A stretch of 64,000 nt of DNA from Planococcus sp. MER TA 32b (GTDB lineage: Bacteria; Bacillota; Bacilli; Bacillales_A; Planococcaceae). Positions 1-8,751 of this stretch are shown piece by piece. Every line of letters begins with the position of its first letter. Within the stretch, counting starts at the first letter, position 1. The notes under the pieces are model-generated. The model saw only the letters and a list, made by a program, of their open reading frames with translations, ran no database searches and was not told where the DNA came from. Made by a program: the position numbers and the translations under genes. The stretch lies in contig JAMCAN010000002.1 of assembly GCA_023715185.1 (NCBI GenBank), positions 310,001-374,000 of the forward strand, given 5' to 3'.

Positions 1-273
1 AAGCTTTATCAAAATGATATGGTGCAGGCATCACCGACAGCAATGAATGCGGATGAGTCGCTGATAGTTATGGATGAGGCTGTGGACTTCGAGGTTCTCA
101 CACAAGATATCGATTTTGACGAACCTGTTGTAATTGAAGCGGTGGCAATGATCGATGGCGTTGAAGAATCTGCAGGCCAAACGGAGCCTATGGAATTAAG
201 TCTGGGTGAAATTTATAAATTTGAGCTTGCCAGGGATCCAGAACTGCAATTCAGAGAAATGCAGGGAGACTGA
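1..273 (+). CDS. C-terminal part of an unknown acidic protein (5' end outside window)
   Basis: The reading frame is open from base 1 and stops at the TGA at 271-273, giving about 90 residues. An ATG at 19 has no ribosome site in front of it, so this is probably the tail of a longer protein and not a small gene. The segment is very acidic and rich in Val, Glu and Asp, with no Cys or clear motif. A strong terminator follows 20 bases later, consistent with the end of a transcription unit. I do not recognise the family. Confidence 0.6.
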   Translation, partial: KLYQNDMVQASPTAMNADESLIVMDEAVDFEVLTQDIDFDEPVVIEAVAMIDGVEESAGQTEPMELSLGEIYKFELARDPELQFREMQGD

Positions 274-293
274 GGGGAATTACAACAGAAAAA

Positions 294-324
294 AGCCATC
301 GAAGATTTTCTTCGATGGCTTTCC
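294..324 (+). terminator. Rho-independent terminator
   Basis: An 11-bp perfect stem (AGCCATCGAAG / CTTCGATGGCT) with a 5-base loop, followed by TTCCTTATT. It ends the transcript of the truncated gene at the window start. Confidence 0.85.
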
Positions 325-330
325 TTATTG

Positions 331-522
331 TCCAGACTCCAGCGGCCCAACTCTTCGGGTCATAAGCCGGCCTAGCTATGCGGCAAAGTACGCCGCTCCG
401 CTGATTCGTCTAAACCCTTATTGCTCCTGCATCGCTGCGCTAGCTTCGTTGCAAAGAGATGTCCCAAATTACATTTGGTCCATCTCTTGCCTTACAGAGC
501 TGAACGGGCGCTTTCGCTTTTC
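331..522. repeat. Mosaic intergenic repeat, long copy
   Basis: This stretch begins GTCCAGACTCCAGCGGCCCA and ends GAGCTGAACGGGCGCTTTCG. A shorter copy with the same two ends lies at 62377-62497. The long copy has roughly 75 extra bases inside, including a nearly perfect hairpin at 451-490 (GAGATG..CCAAAT / ATTTGG..CATCTC) and a module (CTCCTGCATCGCTGCGCT) that recurs in inverted orientation near 62007-62024. It sits directly after the stop codon of selO. Similar sequences are common between genes in Bacillales; I know no agreed name. Confidence 0.75.
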
Positions 523-526
523 TGAA

Positions 527-2005
527 TCATGTCCCGCAATAAGTTTTGAATGTGCGTTCTTCCTCTGGAAGAGGTGCATCGGTAAATTCAAGTTGTTCAC
601 TTGTGTGGGCGTATGGGTTTTTGACTGCTGAGACTAATTTTTCGGCGAGACTGTAATCCTGTCTGCTGACCGCCGCTTCGATCGCTTCTTCGACACGATG
701 ATTGCGGGGGATGACGGCCGGGTTATTGCTGCGCATCAATTCCCTCGAAGTTTCCGCGCTTTCGTTTTGTTCATCCAGGCGGGATCTCCAGGCTGCATAC
801 CACGCGTCAAATCCTTCTTTGCCGGCGAGCGGCATTTCTTCAAGCTTATCGAATGTCAATGCGCGGAATGTATTCGTGTAATCCGCTTTATTGTCGTGCA
901 TCAATTTCAGCAAATCATCTATCAGCTGGTCATCGCCATCCGCGTTGCCGAATAAACCGAGTTTCGCTTTCATGCCTGCTGTCCAGTTTTTCTGGAATTG
1001 ATTGCCGAAATCGCCCAATAAATCCTGAGCCATTTCAATTGCCTGTTCCTGATTTTTATCAATTAGCGGAAGCAAGGTCTCGGCAAAACGCGCCAGATTC
1101 CAACCGGTGATTTTCGGCTGGTTGCTGTATGCATAGCGTCCGTATTGGTCGATGGAACTGAACACACGGCCAGGTTCATAGGTATCAAGGAAGGCGCAAG
1201 GTCCGTAATCGATTGTTTCGCCGCTGACCGTCATATTGTCAGTGTTCATGACGCCGTGAATAAAACCGGCAAGCTGCCATTTTGCAACGAGCTGTGCGTG
1301 ATTGGCAATCACATTTTCCAACAATTCAAGATAGGGATTTTCACTGTCCAGCGCAGATGGGTAATGGCGATTGATCGCGTAATCCGCAAGTGCTTTGAGT
1401 TCTTCAAATGTTCCCCATTGCGCCGCATATTGGAATGTCCCGAAACGCAGATGGCTTCCCGCCACACGGGTCAGCACAGCACCGGGAAGGAAAGTCTCGC
1501 GCACTACCGGGATTCCGGTAGTTGCGACTGCCAGGCTGCGGCTTGTCGGGATGCCGAGTCCGTGCATCGCTTCAGAAATGATATATTCACGCAACATCGG
1601 ACCCAGTGCCGCACGGCCGTCACCGCCTCTTGAATATGCGGTTTTTCCTGATCCCTTCAATTGAATGTCGAAACGCTTACCATCCGGCGTAATCTGTTCA
1701 CCGAGCAAAACAGCGCGGCCGTCGCCAAGCATCGTGAAATTGCCGAATTGATGACCGGCATACGCCTGAGCGATGGGTTCTGCTCCGTCAGGAATTTCCG
1801 TGCCGGACAGTTTCTTTGCGCCTTCTTCAGAATTCAGCGCTTGCGCGTTGAGGCCGAGAGATTCAGCCAAATCGCTGTTGAAGAAGACCAGTTCCGACTC
1901 GCGGGCCGGCTCAGGAGCCGTTTTTGTGAAAAATTTCTCCGGCAGCCGTGCATAGCTATTATCTAAATTCCAGCCGGTCGCCGGAATATTCGTTGTATTT
2001 TTCAT
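527..2005 (-). CDS. selO: Protein adenylyltransferase SelO (YdiU family)
   Basis: SelO is a pseudokinase-fold enzyme that transfers AMP from ATP to Ser, Thr or Tyr of target proteins and is linked to oxidative stress. The 492-residue length fits the family. Visible signatures are [17 protein letters not shown], the [12 protein letters not shown] loop with the active-site lysine region, HGVMNTDNM followed by IDYGP (the metal-binding Asn and Asp region), and the C-terminal CGT, where eukaryotic SelO has selenocysteine and bacteria usually Cys. The start was placed at 2005 because AAGGTGATCCT precedes that ATG; a longer frame to 2044 has no such site. It lies downstream of the SDR gene on the same strand, about 200 bases away, so may be a separate unit. 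Confidence 0.93.
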   Translation of the reverse strand: MKNTTNIPATGWNLDNSYARLPEKFFTKTAPEPARESELVFFNSDLAESLGLNAQALNSEEGAKKLSGTEIPDGAEPIAQAYAGHQFGNFTMLGDGRAVLLGEQITPDGKRFDIQLKGSGKTAYSRGGDGRAALGPMLREYIISEAMHGLGIPTSRSLAVATTGIPVVRETFLPGAVLTRVAGSHLRFGTFQYAAQWGTFEELKALADYAINRHYPSALDSENPYLELLENVIANHAQLVAKWQLAGFIHGVMNTDNMTVSGETIDYGPCAFLDTYEPGRVFSSIDQYGRYAYSNQPKITGWNLARFAETLLPLIDKNQEQAIEMAQDLLGDFGNQFQKNWTAGMKAKLGLFGNADGDDQLIDDLLKLMHDNKADYTNTFRALTFDKLEEMPLAGKEGFDAWYAAWRSRLDEQNESAETSRELMRSNNPAVIPRNHRVEEAIEAAVSRQDYSLAEKLVSAVKNPYAHTSEQLEFTDAPLPEEERTFKTYCGT

Positions 2006-2204
2006 AGGATCACCTTTTCTTAAAAGTAGTTTCCAGGGGCTCAAAGCAATAAAACCTTACTGGTTATTATTTACCCGTTCTGTCGGGGATACAATCTTTT
2101 GGCGGGTACAATTGCAGCTGAAAACCTGACCGCAACTAAAATATGTCGATAGAAAATATTAGAAGACGATGGTGCGTATTTTATCGACCCGCACCCCAAA
2201 TAAA

Positions 2205-3104
2205 TCATTCTTCAAAATCAAACTTCACGCCAGTCAATTCTTCTGAAACTTGCCATAATCGTTTCGCGGCTTCTTCGTCGAGCGCTGATGGATGCGGCGT
2301 CTCGAGTGCCGGATAGCCCTTACGGCGGCCTGGGCCATCCGGTCCGATGTATTCTCCGCCTGTCAAACTGGGATCCGTTGCTGCATGGACTGTTGCCAGG
2401 GCACCGAGTTCAGGGGGCTGCAGATAATATTTATTGGCAAGGTTGCGCAAGAACAGCGGTGCATCTCTCTTGCCGATCTTGAATATATTGGTGGCGGAAA
2501 CGCCGGGATGGCAGATGACACTGATGGTCCCGGAACCGTTCTTTTTAAGCAGGCGGTCAAGTTCCAAAGCAAACAGCATATTGGCCAGCTTGCTTTGGTT
2601 ATAGAATTTTTTGGCTTTATAGCCCTTTGAGCCGTCCAGATTATCAAAATCGATGGCTCCCCGATTATGCGCCAGACTTCCGGTCGTCACTATGCGTGAA
2701 TCCGGTGTATGATTAAGCAAAGGGAAGAGAAGAGCCGTCAGGGCAAAATGGCCGAGGTGATTGCTGCCAAATTGCATTTCGAAGCCGTCTTTTGTTTTGG
2801 AATAGGGCGGCATCATCACGCCTGCATTATTGATCAGCAAGTCGAGCGCATCATAGTCACGCAAAATTCCATTTGCAAATGAACGGACACTGGCCAAATC
2901 CGCAACATCAAGCAGCCTTATTTCGATAGAAGCGTCTGGATGCAAGGCCAAAATTTCTTTGCGGGCAGCTGCGCCTTTGAATTCATTGCGTACGGCCATA
3001 ATGATATGTATGCCTTTGCCGGCAAGGATCTTTGCCGCTTCCAGCCCGATACCGCTGTTGGCTCCCGTAATAACAGCCGTTTTTACTTTAGAATTCAGTT
3101 TCAT
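2205..3104 (-). CDS. Short-chain dehydrogenase/reductase (retinol-dehydrogenase-like SDR)
   Basis: An NAD(P)-dependent oxidoreductase of the classical SDR family, 299 residues, probably cytosolic. The cofactor motif TGANSGIG is near residue 15, NNAGVMMPP near 90-100, and the catalytic YNQSK near 170. The C-terminal half (GGEYIGPDGPG) matches the retinol dehydrogenase/protochlorophyllide reductase-like SDR branch, whose bacterial substrates are usually unknown. The ATG at 3104 is chosen because of AAAGGAGCTG in front of it. An orphan hairpin with a T-run in its direction lies about 120 bases upstream (3221-3250). Confidence 0.85.
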   Translation of the reverse strand: MKLNSKVKTAVITGANSGIGLEAAKILAGKGIHIIMAVRNEFKGAAARKEILALHPDASIEIRLLDVADLASVRSFANGILRDYDALDLLINNAGVMMPPYSKTKDGFEMQFGSNHLGHFALTALLFPLLNHTPDSRIVTTGSLAHNRGAIDFDNLDGSKGYKAKKFYNQSKLANMLFALELDRLLKKNGSGTISVICHPGVSATNIFKIGKRDAPLFLRNLANKYYLQPPELGALATVHAATDPSLTGGEYIGPDGPGRRKGYPALETPHPSALDEEAAKRLWQVSEELTGVKFDFEE

Positions 3105-3219
3105 GTAAACAGCTCCTTTCACAGGATGATTTTAAATACGGACTATCAATCAATTCTACGTGATAGGGGAGACAGACTGCAATTGTAAGGGGCGATTGCT
3201 GAATAAGTACGGTAATCGC

Positions 3220-3250
3220 AAAAAAAAGCCCCTGTTGAAAACGGGAGCTT
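3220..3250 (-). terminator. Orphan terminator-like hairpin
   Basis: Read on the minus strand, an imperfect 11-bp stem (AAGCTCCCGTT / AACAGGGGCTT) is followed by eight T residues. No minus-strand gene lies upstream of it; it precedes the SDR gene. It may block antisense transcription or act as a leader attenuator. On the plus strand it lacks a T-run. Confidence 0.45.
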
Positions 3251-3358
3251 AAAGCATTTTGTTTCGTTTATTTACTCTGTCAGTTTCCAGTAAATGTTTT
3301 ACACATTTCTAAAAGGGAAAACAAGAATTAGAATACAGAAAAAGGAGACATGTGGATT

Positions 3359-4258
3359 ATGGACTATAAGAATATTACGGTTGCCGGCAGCGGCGTGCTG
3401 GGAAGCCAGATCGCTTTCCAGACTGCTTATAAAGGATTTGAAGTTGCTGTCTACGATATTAACGAAGAAGCCATCGGCAAATCGAAAGAACGCATGATGA
3501 AACTTAAGGAGAATTACAAGAAAGATCTGAAAGCAACAGATGCGGATGTGGACTCGGCATATGATCGCCTGACTTTCCACACTGATTTGTCAGAGGCAGT
3601 CGCACAAGCCGACCTTGTGATCGAAGCAATTCCGGAAGTGGTAAAAATAAAAACGGAGTTTTATCAGAAACTGGGTGAAGTGGCGCCGGAAAAAGCAGTC
3701 TTCGCTACGAACTCTTCGACTTTATTGCCAAGCCAGTTTGCGGAAGCGACGGGCCGTCCCGAAAAATTCCTGGCGCTGCATTTCGCCAATACCATCTGGG
3801 TCAATAACACAGCAGAAGTCATGAAGCATCCGGGAACGGATATGAAATTCTTCGATGAAGTCATCGACTTTGCGAAAGCCATCGGCATGGTTGCGCTGCC
3901 GCTTTACAAAGAGCAGCCGGGCTATATCCTGAATTCACTGCTTGTGCCATTCCTGGAAGCCGCGGAATTATTGCTGGTTAAAGAAGTGGCGGATGTCCAG
4001 ACCGTTGATAAAACGTGGATGATTGCAACCGGAGCGCCGCTTGGCCCATTCGCGATCCTGGATGTTGTAGGCATCCGGACAGCGCATAATATTGTGCAGG
4101 CGAAAGCCGCTGCAACCGGTAAAGAAGAGTATGTAAAACTTGTTGAACTATTACAGACCGAATATCTGGATAAAGGAAAAATCGGCCGTGAATCCGGAGA
4201 AGGTTTCTATAAATACCCGAACCCGGCGTTTGCAGAACCGGATTTCCTGAAGAATTAA
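3359..4258 (+). CDS. 3-hydroxyacyl-CoA dehydrogenase
   Basis: Soluble NAD-dependent dehydrogenase of the 3-hydroxyacyl-CoA family (beta-oxidation or 3-hydroxybutyryl-CoA metabolism), 299 residues. The N-terminal Rossmann fold shows VAGSGVLGSQIA, followed by an acidic VYDIN end of strand 2; NSSTLLPS and the LALHFANTIW segment (catalytic His region) follow, then the helical C-terminal domain with TGAPLGPF and GEGFYKYP. The ATG at 3359 is favoured: the site AAAGGAGA is 11 bases upstream, while the in-frame ATG at 3350 is only two bases from it. Alone between a divergent SDR and a convergent gene. The chain-length preference cannot be read from sequence. Confidence 0.9.
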   Translation: MDYKNITVAGSGVLGSQIAFQTAYKGFEVAVYDINEEAIGKSKERMMKLKENYKKDLKATDADVDSAYDRLTFHTDLSEAVAQADLVIEAIPEVVKIKTEFYQKLGEVAPEKAVFATNSSTLLPSQFAEATGRPEKFLALHFANTIWVNNTAEVMKHPGTDMKFFDEVIDFAKAIGMVALPLYKEQPGYILNSLLVPFLEAAELLLVKEVADVQTVDKTWMIATGAPLGPFAILDVVGIRTAHNIVQAKAAATGKEEYVKLVELLQTEYLDKGKIGRESGEGFYKYPNPAFAEPDFLKN

Positions 4259-4265
4259 TAAAACA

Positions 4266-4304
4266 AAAAGGCGGTGAAGAGCAATCTCTTCATCGCCTTT
4301 TTCT
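4266..4304. terminator. Bidirectional terminator
   Basis: AAAAAGGCGGTGAAGAG with its near-perfect complement and TTTTT on both strands. It serves the dehydrogenase (+) and the convergent LTA-synthase-like gene (-). Confidence 0.88.
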
Positions 4305-4313
4305 GTCGCAAAT

Positions 4314-6134
4314 TTACTGCTCCCGAATCTTTTTCAACGCATTTTCGTGGATAATCAAATCGGAGATGCGTAATTGTTCAGCGGCTTCTTCAACTTTATC
4401 TTCACAATTTTCAAAAGGGACTTGTTCTTCGGTCTGCGTCGAATAACAGCTTCCGCTGCCAATAGGAGCAGTGAGGTCCGGTTTGTAATAGAATTCATTG
4501 TAACGGAAAGAGCCGTCGCGGAATGCCGTGACATTTTCAACATCATCCATCAGTGAGTTGCCGAGCAGATAAGGCGGATCGATGCCGACGATATCGAGAA
4601 TGGTCGGAGCGATATCAATTTGGCCGCCGACACTTTCGTTAACTTCACCACCCGATGATCCAGGGGCTTTTATAAACAGCGGCACCCCTTGGTCCAGCTC
4701 GAAAAGATCAACAGCACTTTCTGCATTAGCGTCTTCAGCCATTTCTGTCCCTTTCTGGGTCAAACCGCTGTCATGGTCTCCATAGAAAACGACGAGGGAA
4801 TCTTCCCATAATCCACGCTTTTTGAGGTCGCTGACCATTTCACCGACTGCTTCATCGACATAATGGACAGTATGGTAATAGCCTCTCACCAATTCATCGT
4901 CGTAAACAGTAAGGTCCAACTTTTCCAGATCTTCCGGGAACTCATATGGCGTATGGCTCGTCAATGCGACCATAAAAGCGAAGAAAGGAGATTCCTGATC
5001 AGCAGCGTAGCCGATTGATTCGGATAAGAAATCTTTGTCATTCAAAGCCATTCCGATTTTTTCGTCTTCCGAAAAATCCTCTCTGCTATAAAATCTGTCG
5101 AAGCCTATATTTTCATAGAACTCATCGCGATTCCAAAAAGTCCTTTCAAACGCATGCATGGCTGCGGTTTCATAGCCGTAGAGCTGCAAATGCGCGGGTA
5201 AACCGTTAAAGTCGTTGCCGGCATATTGAGTATAGACAGATCCCGACTTGACGGGGTGCAGGGAAGCGAGTGTAAGGAATTCGGCATCTGACGTTCTTCC
5301 TTCGTGCGTCTGGTGATAAAAATTAGGGAAATAGATGGTTTCATCTTTTAATTTATTGAGATGGGGCGTCAATTCTTCTCCATTGATTTCCTGCCCGATG
5401 ACAGAGGACTGGAGAGATTCGAGCTGCACAACGATAATATTCGGCAATTCCTCAGGAATCGGTGCAGCTTCAATTTCAGGGATGGCGTCAGGCAAGAGGT
5501 CCAATTGATCAGTGGACAGTCCGCTGCCGCCTGCAAGACTGGCTGCTCCGCTGATCAAGTCGGCTCCATGATAGCCCCAGAATCCCAATTGGTAATACTC
5601 ACGCATATTTGAAATGGGATTGTCTACAAGCCATTCGTCTTTTTGCAGATAACTCCAGGCAAGCGGTACGGTGAAAACAATCAGGCCGACTGCAAAACCG
5701 GCGCCCGCATATTGTCGCCTTTTCTTTTTAGGGGGGGTCCCGGTTTTGTTGCGAAAGTACAGGAATGCGGCAGAAAAGAGAAGAAGGTCCGCGAAAAAAA
5801 GAAGATCCTTCCAGGCGACAAGAGTCAGAAAACCACCGCCGACACTGCTCATCTGCGGAACATCAGCAATGAGTATTACACTGAGAAGGTCTTCGAAATA
5901 TCGATAATACCAAATATCCGAGACGAGGAGCGTGCTATGAAGAAACAGCAGCGAGAGCAGCACCCAACGACGTGTTTTTGCTTTCAGCAATAACGTCCAG
6001 CTTGAGAGAACGAGTACAGAAGCGAAATTCAGGATGAAAAAACCGAAGGAGAAATCGGTGTCTGTATAGACGCTGAAGAGAAATAATTTGATCATTGAGA
6101 TTACCAGGTAAATGGCATAGTCCAGAAAAATCAT
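4314..6134 (-). CDS. LTA synthase family protein (membrane sulfatase-fold enzyme)
   Basis: Probable glycerolphosphate transferase or related phosphoglycerol-moving enzyme of the LtaS/YfnI/YqgS family, acting outside the membrane. The 606 residues fit the family. Several transmembrane helices fill the first 170 or so residues. The extracellular sulfatase-like domain shows NIIVVQLESLQ (metal-binding Glu), EGRTSDAEF with the expected nucleophile Thr, and YGDHDSG (Asp and His ligands). The start at 6134 has GGAGGTG eight bases upstream; an earlier in-frame ATG at 6152 lacks this. A run of seven C residues in the coding strand (around 5731-5737) lies in the linker after the membrane part. Whether it makes the main LTA chain or is a paralogue cannot be told. 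Confidence 0.88.
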   Translation of the reverse strand: MIFLDYAIYLVISMIKLFLFSVYTDTDFSFGFFILNFASVLVLSSWTLLLKAKTRRWVLLSLLFLHSTLLVSDIWYYRYFEDLLSVILIADVPQMSSVGGGFLTLVAWKDLLFFADLLLFSAAFLYFRNKTGTPPKKKRRQYAGAGFAVGLIVFTVPLAWSYLQKDEWLVDNPISNMREYYQLGFWGYHGADLISGAASLAGGSGLSTDQLDLLPDAIPEIEAAPIPEELPNIIVVQLESLQSSVIGQEINGEELTPHLNKLKDETIYFPNFYHQTHEGRTSDAEFLTLASLHPVKSGSVYTQYAGNDFNGLPAHLQLYGYETAAMHAFERTFWNRDEFYENIGFDRFYSREDFSEDEKIGMALNDKDFLSESIGYAADQESPFFAFMVALTSHTPYEFPEDLEKLDLTVYDDELVRGYYHTVHYVDEAVGEMVSDLKKRGLWEDSLVVFYGDHDSGLTQKGTEMAEDANAESAVDLFELDQGVPLFIKAPGSSGGEVNESVGGQIDIAPTILDIVGIDPPYLLGNSLMDDVENVTAFRDGSFRYNEFYYKPDLTAPIGSGSCYSTQTEEQVPFENCEDKVEEAAEQLRISDLIIHENALKKIREQ

Positions 6135-6336
6135 TCTATGATGCACCTCCATGGGGCCAGTAAAAATACTCTTTGTTTTTCAGTACCTCTTTTTGCGTTG
6201 ATGGAAACATAAAAACAGCGGTATAAGGGTATTGCATCAAGGTGAACAAAAGAAATTCACAACGTTCCTGATAATTGTTTTGTGTCCGAATCATCTGTAA
6301 AATTAAATAGGTAAACAGGAAAGGCAGAGGTTTTAA

Positions 6337-6894
6337 ATGACAGCTTTGGATTGGATTTTTACAGCAATCGCAGTGACATGGGTTCTGGAGTTCATCTTGT
6401 TCCGCAATCGGGGAACCGGAGAAGGAAGTGCGGTTGAAAGGCGTTCCTTTCTTTTAATCTTCGCTGCACTTTCCGCGACGATATCAGCGGCGGCAATTGT
6501 CGGTGAGATGCGGCAATTCGAAACAGCAGCGCCATGGCTAAAATCAATAGGAATCATATTTTTTGGCATTGGTGTATTCCTCAGGTATTGGGGAATCATT
6601 CATTTGAAGGCCCAGTTCACCAGGCACGTCACGGTGCAGCAAGGTGACGGCATCGTCAGCACCGGGCCATACCGGAAGCTGCGGCATCCTCTTTATACCG
6701 GATTATTGATGATTGCTGTTGGCATGGCACTTTTTTTCCAAAGCATCATAATAGCGGTTGTTGGCGGCGCAGTGGTTGGCTGGGCGCTGGCAAGAAGAAT
6801 GGACGGCGAAGAAGAATTGTTGATAAAGGAGTTTGGCGAGGAATACAGGGAATGGATGAAGCGGCGAGCGAGGCTTATTCCATTCATATATTAA
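6337..6894 (+). CDS. Isoprenylcysteine carboxyl methyltransferase (ICMT)-like membrane protein
   Basis: A 185-residue integral membrane protein of the ICMT/phospholipid methyltransferase superfamily, which uses S-adenosylmethionine. About four to five hydrophobic helices are visible. The family signature GPYRKLRHPLYTG is near residues 109-121, and the closing EEELLIKEFGEEYREW near 155-170 gives the second SAM-binding element. Bacterial members have varied or unknown substrates. AGGCAGAGG lies before the ATG. The next gene starts 20 bases later, so the two may be co-transcribed. Confidence 0.85.
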   Translation: MTALDWIFTAIAVTWVLEFILFRNRGTGEGSAVERRSFLLIFAALSATISAAAIVGEMRQFETAAPWLKSIGIIFFGIGVFLRYWGIIHLKAQFTRHVTVQQGDGIVSTGPYRKLRHPLYTGLLMIAVGMALFFQSIIIAVVGGAVVGWALARRMDGEEELLIKEFGEEYREWMKRRARLIPFIY

Positions 6895-6913
6895 TGGAAA
6901 GCGAGTGATCTGA

Positions 6914-7372
6914 GTGGAACTTCCTTACGGGATAAGCGGATTTTATAATTCTGATGAACCAAAGCCACCGGAAGTGGATATCCGTGAATACAAAAAATTA
7001 TGTTATGATTTTGCGGAAAAGCTCAACGGGGAAGTACTGGAGTTTACAGACTCCCTGTATCCCGCAAATTTTCATAAAGCCTTCTTCAAATTGCCTGAAA
7101 CAGAAATCTGCCTGGTCATGAACAAACATTACCCGATTCTTGCGTTTGCAAAAACCGCTGAAGCCTTAAAAATACAATTCATCAATTTCCCCGAAGGAAC
7201 AGCAGCGATACCGGATGGCTATACTGTCCTGGCTTCGGATGTGCTGGAAGTTCCTGTGCCGGAGAATTTGGATGAGCTGCCAGGTGAAGGGTTAAACAAA
7301 GGTGAAAAAGAACAGGTGAAATACTGGAAACCGGAAACGATCGGCCAGATCATCTTCAATTTCTGGGATTAA
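6914..7372 (+). CDS. Hypothetical protein, 152 aa
   Basis: A soluble protein starting with GTG at 6914, closely behind the methyltransferase gene and followed by a strong terminator. There is no signal peptide or membrane helix. The mix of alternating hydrophobic strands (ICLVMNKHYPILAFAK) and helices looks like a small alpha/beta fold. No catalytic motif stands out and I do not recognise the family. The ribosome site is weak, which fits coupling to the upstream gene. Confidence 0.7.
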   Translation: MELPYGISGFYNSDEPKPPEVDIREYKKLCYDFAEKLNGEVLEFTDSLYPANFHKAFFKLPETEICLVMNKHYPILAFAKTAEALKIQFINFPEGTAAIPDGYTVLASDVLEVPVPENLDELPGEGLNKGEKEQVKYWKPETIGQIIFNFWD

Positions 7373-7430
7373 TATTGCCGGGCGTAAGCTGACACAATAG
7401 TAAACAGTAATCTCGCAGGCTTAGGATTTT

Positions 7431-7467
7431 AAAAACACCGCCTCAGTTTTCCTGAGGCGGTGTTTCA
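7431..7467 (+). terminator. Rho-independent terminator
   Basis: A perfect 13-bp stem AACACCGCCTCAG / CTGAGGCGGTGTT with T residues on both sides; it may work in both directions for the convergent STAS gene. Confidence 0.88.
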
Positions 7468-7494
7468 CTTTTCCATGAATCCAAAGCCGGGAGT

Positions 7495-8505
7495 TTACAC
7501 AATTCTTCTGCCGCTTTTGCCGAGCGCATAATATACACCGTGCTGCAGGCTCTGAAGACATTCGAACTTTCTCAGATTGCTGTTCGACTGGACGATGACC
7601 ATTGCCAGTTCTGGGGACACTCCGACCAAAATAGTCTCAATTCCCAAGAGGCGGGCAGCGGCTCCAAGTTTATCGATCAGCATGGCGGTATGTTCCGAAA
7701 TGTGTTTATGTAAGCCGGTTAGATCGAGTAAAAGATACTGGGCCTGATGCTTTGGCAATTCGCTCAACGTATTGAAAATCAGATCTTCTGAGCGGTCCTC
7801 ATCGTAGCTGCCGATCATCGGCACGACAACAATTTTCTCCAATACAGGGATGATGGGAGAAGAAAGTTCTTTGACAAGGTTTTGGAGCATTTTTGTTTTG
7901 TCATCCACCATTCGCTCAAGCTCTTTGATCTTCATCGCTTCCTGTTTCCGGGACATCTCATGGATGTTGGATTGGACAGTCACATCAGAAGGATAATATT
8001 TGACGATGCTGTAAGGATTTTCATCATTTTGGTATTGGACAGTGTTATACCAGAAATTTGTGCCGAACAGGCCGGTCAATACTCCCGCATAATGGGAAGG
8101 GACGAAAATTCCTTCAAGTCCTTTTTGTTTTCGCTGATTCATCTTATATTCCCAGTCATCTTGAATATGGAGTGTAAAATGCCTGGCATCTTCATCCATC
8201 TCCACAATTTTCACTTTGCCCCAGCCGGCTGGCGCATACGTATTGGAAAGCCATTCCACCACATTCGATGTATTGATGTTTTTTCTGTCCAGAAAACCTT
8301 CACCTACGATTACGCCTTGGCGAAAACCAGTCGTTTCCAATACCAGTTTCGTCGCTTCGGTTCCTGAAATCTCACGGATGGAATCAAAGAATGTTTCCAT
8401 TGCCGATATCCAGAAGAGGACCACATCTCCGTTTTCAAATAACACTTCGCCCGTTTCCAGGTCCCATTTCAACTCTATGTCGCCAACTGTAATCCGCTTT
8501 TTCAT
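7495..8505 (-). CDS. STAS-domain regulator (RsbR-like)
   Basis: A 336-residue cytosolic protein with an N-terminal V4R/heme-NO-like sensing region (roughly residues 1-180), a short coiled-coil linker (MKIKELERMVDDKTKM) and a C-terminal STAS domain from about 215 (IVVVPMIGSYDEDRSEDL, QYLLLDLTGLHKH). RsbR paralogues with this order act in stressosomes that govern the general stress response. Here the conserved phosphoacceptor region reads DLTGL, with Thr present. The start at 8505 has GGAGGATCGGATATC before it. It stands alone, convergent to the preceding gene. The ligand of the N-terminal part is unknown. Confidence 0.8.
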   Translation of the reverse strand: MKKRITVGDIELKWDLETGEVLFENGDVVLFWISAMETFFDSIREISGTEATKLVLETTGFRQGVIVGEGFLDRKNINTSNVVEWLSNTYAPAGWGKVKIVEMDEDARHFTLHIQDDWEYKMNQRKQKGLEGIFVPSHYAGVLTGLFGTNFWYNTVQYQNDENPYSIVKYYPSDVTVQSNIHEMSRKQEAMKIKELERMVDDKTKMLQNLVKELSSPIIPVLEKIVVVPMIGSYDEDRSEDLIFNTLSELPKHQAQYLLLDLTGLHKHISEHTAMLIDKLGAAARLLGIETILVGVSPELAMVIVQSNSNLRKFECLQSLQHGVYYALGKSGRRIV

Positions 8506-8623
8506 GATATCCGATCCTCCGCTATGCTGATGTTTCATGGTTATACTGCATGAACAGCAGTTAATTTATGAATGAATAAAGAAACTCTGTATCTTATTCC
8601 CTAAACATCAGGAGAATATGCAC

Positions 8624-8680
8624 ATGAAAAAAATAATTTATTGTAGGGATTTCATGATGAGAGGAAGCGGCCATGATTGA
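8624..8680 (+). CDS. Possible 18-residue peptide (very uncertain)
   Basis: ATG at 8624 is preceded by AGGAGAATATGCAC, a good ribosome site, and the frame encodes MKKIIYCRDFMMRGSGHD before TGA. It lies in an otherwise empty 245-base gap between two minus-strand genes. Nothing else supports expression. It could be chance or a remnant. Confidence 0.2.
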   Translation: MKKIIYCRDFMMRGSGHD

Positions 8681-8690
8681 GTCCATAAAA

Positions 8691-8727
8691 TAAAAGCGGC
8701 ACATTCAAATGGAATGTGCCGCTTTCA
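8691..8727 (-). terminator. Terminator of the msrAB operon
   Basis: A perfect 14-bp stem (AAAGCGGCACATTC / GAATGTGCCGCTTT) with a T-rich tail on the minus strand, just after the msrAB stop codon. Confidence 0.88.
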
Positions 8728-8751
8728 AGCATCTTGATCGAGTCAGGCATC

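Noticed and set aside
1145..1633. 162-codon plus-strand frame inside selO
   Set aside because: Antisense to a clear selO sequence; no ribosome site or recognisable motif.
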